8,103 nt of DNA from Nitrospira sp. (GTDB lineage Bacteria > Nitrospirota > Nitrospiria > Nitrospirales > Nitrospiraceae), in NCBI GenBank assembly GCA_012032965.1, contig JAAUPT010000059.1:1-8103 (forward strand). Direction: 5' to 3'. A program made the position numbers and the translations under genes. Every line of letters begins with the position of its first letter. The stretch's first letter is position 1. Below the pieces are notes generated by a model that was given only the letters and a program-made list of their open reading frames with translations, was not told the origin of the DNA and searched no databases. Of this stretch, positions 7,318 through 8,103 are shown piece by piece.

Positions 7318-7905
7318 TTAGATCGACGGACCTAGCACGAGCACTTTCGCATCAGGAACGTGCTGACGCCCCAGCACTTCTCGATGCCGCAGGGTCTGTT
7401 CGATATCCGCCAACAGCACCGCATCGAACTCCCACTTGGCCAAGACCTCTGGCTGCCACACTGGATAGGATAAAAACGACTCCTGTTGACCATCAGTGAC
7501 AAACCCGACTAACGTCAAGTGCATTTCGCGAAGAGAGAGATACGCCATCTCCGCTAACTCACCAGTTCCATAAATCACCACTCGTTTCATCCCGGTTTGT
7601 GTCGCCAGAGAAAGCGTTTTCCTAAGCCGCGCCCGCATGTCCCGATAGTGAGAGAGAGAGTACTGCATGTAGAGATACGTGAGCCGTGATTTTTCGGCAA
7701 ACCCTTGCGGAGTCAGCAAATATCGAACCCGCTGTGAAGGGATGGTGGTGATTTTGATATATCCTTTTCGGGCAAGTCGCTTGAGATAGAGATTGGTCAG
7801 ACCTAGCGCAACTCCAAGTTTTGTCGCGAGTGATCGTTGGGTGACCGCCCCGTTTCGCTCGACTTCTGTCAGTAACAGAAGGTCTCGTTGGCCTTGAAGA
7901 TTCAT
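7318..7905 (-). CDS. Winged-helix transcriptional regulator (EPS-associated MarR-like) fused to a Rossmann-like domain
   Basis: Predicted DNA-binding regulator of the cluster, 195 residues. Residues 1-80 form a winged helix resembling the EPS-associated MarR-type family: TQRSLATKLGVALGLTNLYL (22-41) as helix-turn-helix, KRLARKGYIKI as recognition helix end, and YLLTPQGFAEKSRLT as wing and following helix. Residues about 107-195 look like a nucleotide- or CoA-binding Rossmann-type domain: KRVVIYGTGELAEMAYLSL with the glycine loop GTGELA, VGFVTDG, FDAVLLADIEQ and KVLVLGPS. Together they suggest a regulator that senses a nucleotide-sugar, dinucleotide or CoA-type ligand, which is inference. Stand-alone family members are roughly 100 residues and lack the second half. 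ATG 7905 has no close Shine-Dalgarno; GAGGG lies about 16 bases upstream. It is the first gene after the predicted promoter and is followed by the antiterminator. Confidence 0.85.
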   Translation of the reverse strand: MNLQGQRDLLLLTEVERNGAVTQRSLATKLGVALGLTNLYLKRLARKGYIKITTIPSQRVRYLLTPQGFAEKSRLTYLYMQYSLSHYRDMRARLRKTLSLATQTGMKRVVIYGTGELAEMAYLSLREMHLTLVGFVTDGQQESFLSYPVWQPEVLAKWEFDAVLLADIEQTLRHREVLGRQHVPDAKVLVLGPSI

Positions 7906-7928
7906 ATGGTTAGGGATTTACCCTCAAC

Positions 7929-7943
7929 GTTCAGAATATGAAC
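7929..7943. promoter_or_regulatory. Inverted repeat over the -10 box, candidate operator
   Basis: GTTCA-N5-TGAAC is a perfect two-fold symmetric site. It covers the predicted -10 element and possible start point. A protein bound here would block initiation, and the winged-helix protein encoded immediately downstream is the obvious candidate for autoregulation. The binding protein is inferred. Confidence 0.4.
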
Positions 7944-7964
7944 ACAGATGGGTGAGGGAGTCAA
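7935..7964 (-). promoter_or_regulatory. Predicted sigma70-type promoter for the cluster
   Basis: Reading leftward, TTGACT (7964-7959, five of six to the -35 consensus) is followed after 18 bases by CATATT (7940-7935, four of six to -10). Transcription would start near 7928, giving a leader of about 22 bases before the regulator's ATG. It is the best promoter-like pair in the 198-base gap upstream of the first gene. Confidence 0.5.
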
Positions 7965-8050
7965 GCGCTAAACCGATACGGCTAAAATCGTAGTTCGTTA
8001 GCACACCTGCCTAGATATGGAGAATGGTGAGTGAAGAAGCCTTTATGGCC

Positions 8051-8092
8051 TGATCGATAACTGCTACCACCTTGTCTATGGTTATCCGATCA
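8051..8092. repeat. Imperfect inverted repeat with an ops-like sequence in its loop
   Basis: TGATCGATAAC (8051-8061) and GTTATCCGATCA (8081-8092) are reverse complements except for one extra C. They could form an 11-pair stem with one bulge around a 19-base loop. In the minus-strand sense the loop holds GGTGGTAGC, eight of nine bases of the RfaH ops core GGCGGTAGC. There is no T tract on either strand, so it is not an intrinsic terminator. Confidence 0.5.
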
Positions 8093-8103
8093 AGACAATC
8101 CCA

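Larger units (their letters stand above)
1..7928 (-). other. Predicted polysaccharide operon
   Basis: Eight consecutive genes share one direction, with gaps of 86, 126, 12, 93, 132, 48 and 1 bases. The tightest joints (Nudix to flippase, kinase to fcl) suggest translational coupling. A hairpin after the glycosyltransferase could lower but not abolish transcription of the distal genes. An antiterminator as second gene fits a long unit. The right end is the predicted start point; the left end lies outside the window. Confidence 0.6.

Noticed and set aside
8051..8092. Inverted repeat considered as an integron attC site or an intrinsic terminator.
   Set aside because: The arms do not match the GTTRRRY/RYYYAAC core sites, and there is no T tract after the stem on either strand.
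8011..8103. Open minus-strand frame of 30 codons from the window edge to a TAG at 8013-8011, a possible C-terminus of an upstream gene.
   Set aside because: A run of this length is expected by chance, no family resemblance is seen, and it overlaps the inverted repeat. More sequence to the right would settle it.
1..8103. Search by eye for tRNA, rRNA, CRISPR arrays, insertion sequences and transposase genes.
   Set aside because: None seen on either strand.

Overview
The window carries one strand-coherent gene cluster for making and exporting a cell-surface polysaccharide (O-antigen, capsule or exopolysaccharide type). All eight recognisable genes lie on the minus strand, so the cluster reads from right to left. 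Base composition looks balanced, and the proteins are typical of Gram-negative bacteria. The pairing of an EPS-type winged-helix regulator with a NusG paralogue, followed by GHMP sugar kinase and B12-radical SAM genes, reminds me of Nitrospirota (Nitrospira) or deltaproteobacterial-type surface loci. That taxonomic guess is inference only.

Layout in transcription order: a non-coding leader (8103-7906) with a sigma70-like promoter, a palindrome over its -10 box and a further inverted repeat near the window edge; a winged-helix regulator fused to a Rossmann-like domain (7905-7318); a NusG/UpxY/RfaH-like antiterminator (7231-6730, frameshifted); a Nudix hydrolase (6603-6127); a Wzx-type lipid-linked oligosaccharide flippase (6114-4629, frameshifted); a family 2 glycosyltransferase (4535-3588); a B12-binding radical SAM protein (3455-1899); a heptose-7-phosphate-kinase-like GHMP sugar kinase (1850-850, frameshifted); and a GDP-L-fucose-synthase-like epimerase/reductase (848 to beyond position 1). 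No stretch longer than 300 bases lacks a gene.

How they may work together: the first two proteins probably control transcription, one by binding DNA and one by keeping polymerase going through a long operon. The kinase and epimerase/reductase supply nucleotide-sugar precursors. The glycosyltransferase assembles the repeat unit and the flippase moves it across the inner membrane. The radical SAM protein is a candidate for an unusual modification of sugar or lipid, substrate unknown.

The most important observation is technical. Three of the eight genes contain small frameshifts at or beside short homopolymers (1814-1817, 6035-6039, 6841-6854), and the rest of each gene is well preserved. This points to indel errors in the read or assembly rather than to three decayed genes. 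The full proteins can be rebuilt by eye at about 333, 494 and 167 residues. Automatic annotation would give the kinase and flippase wrong N-termini and the NusG paralogue a wrong C-terminus.
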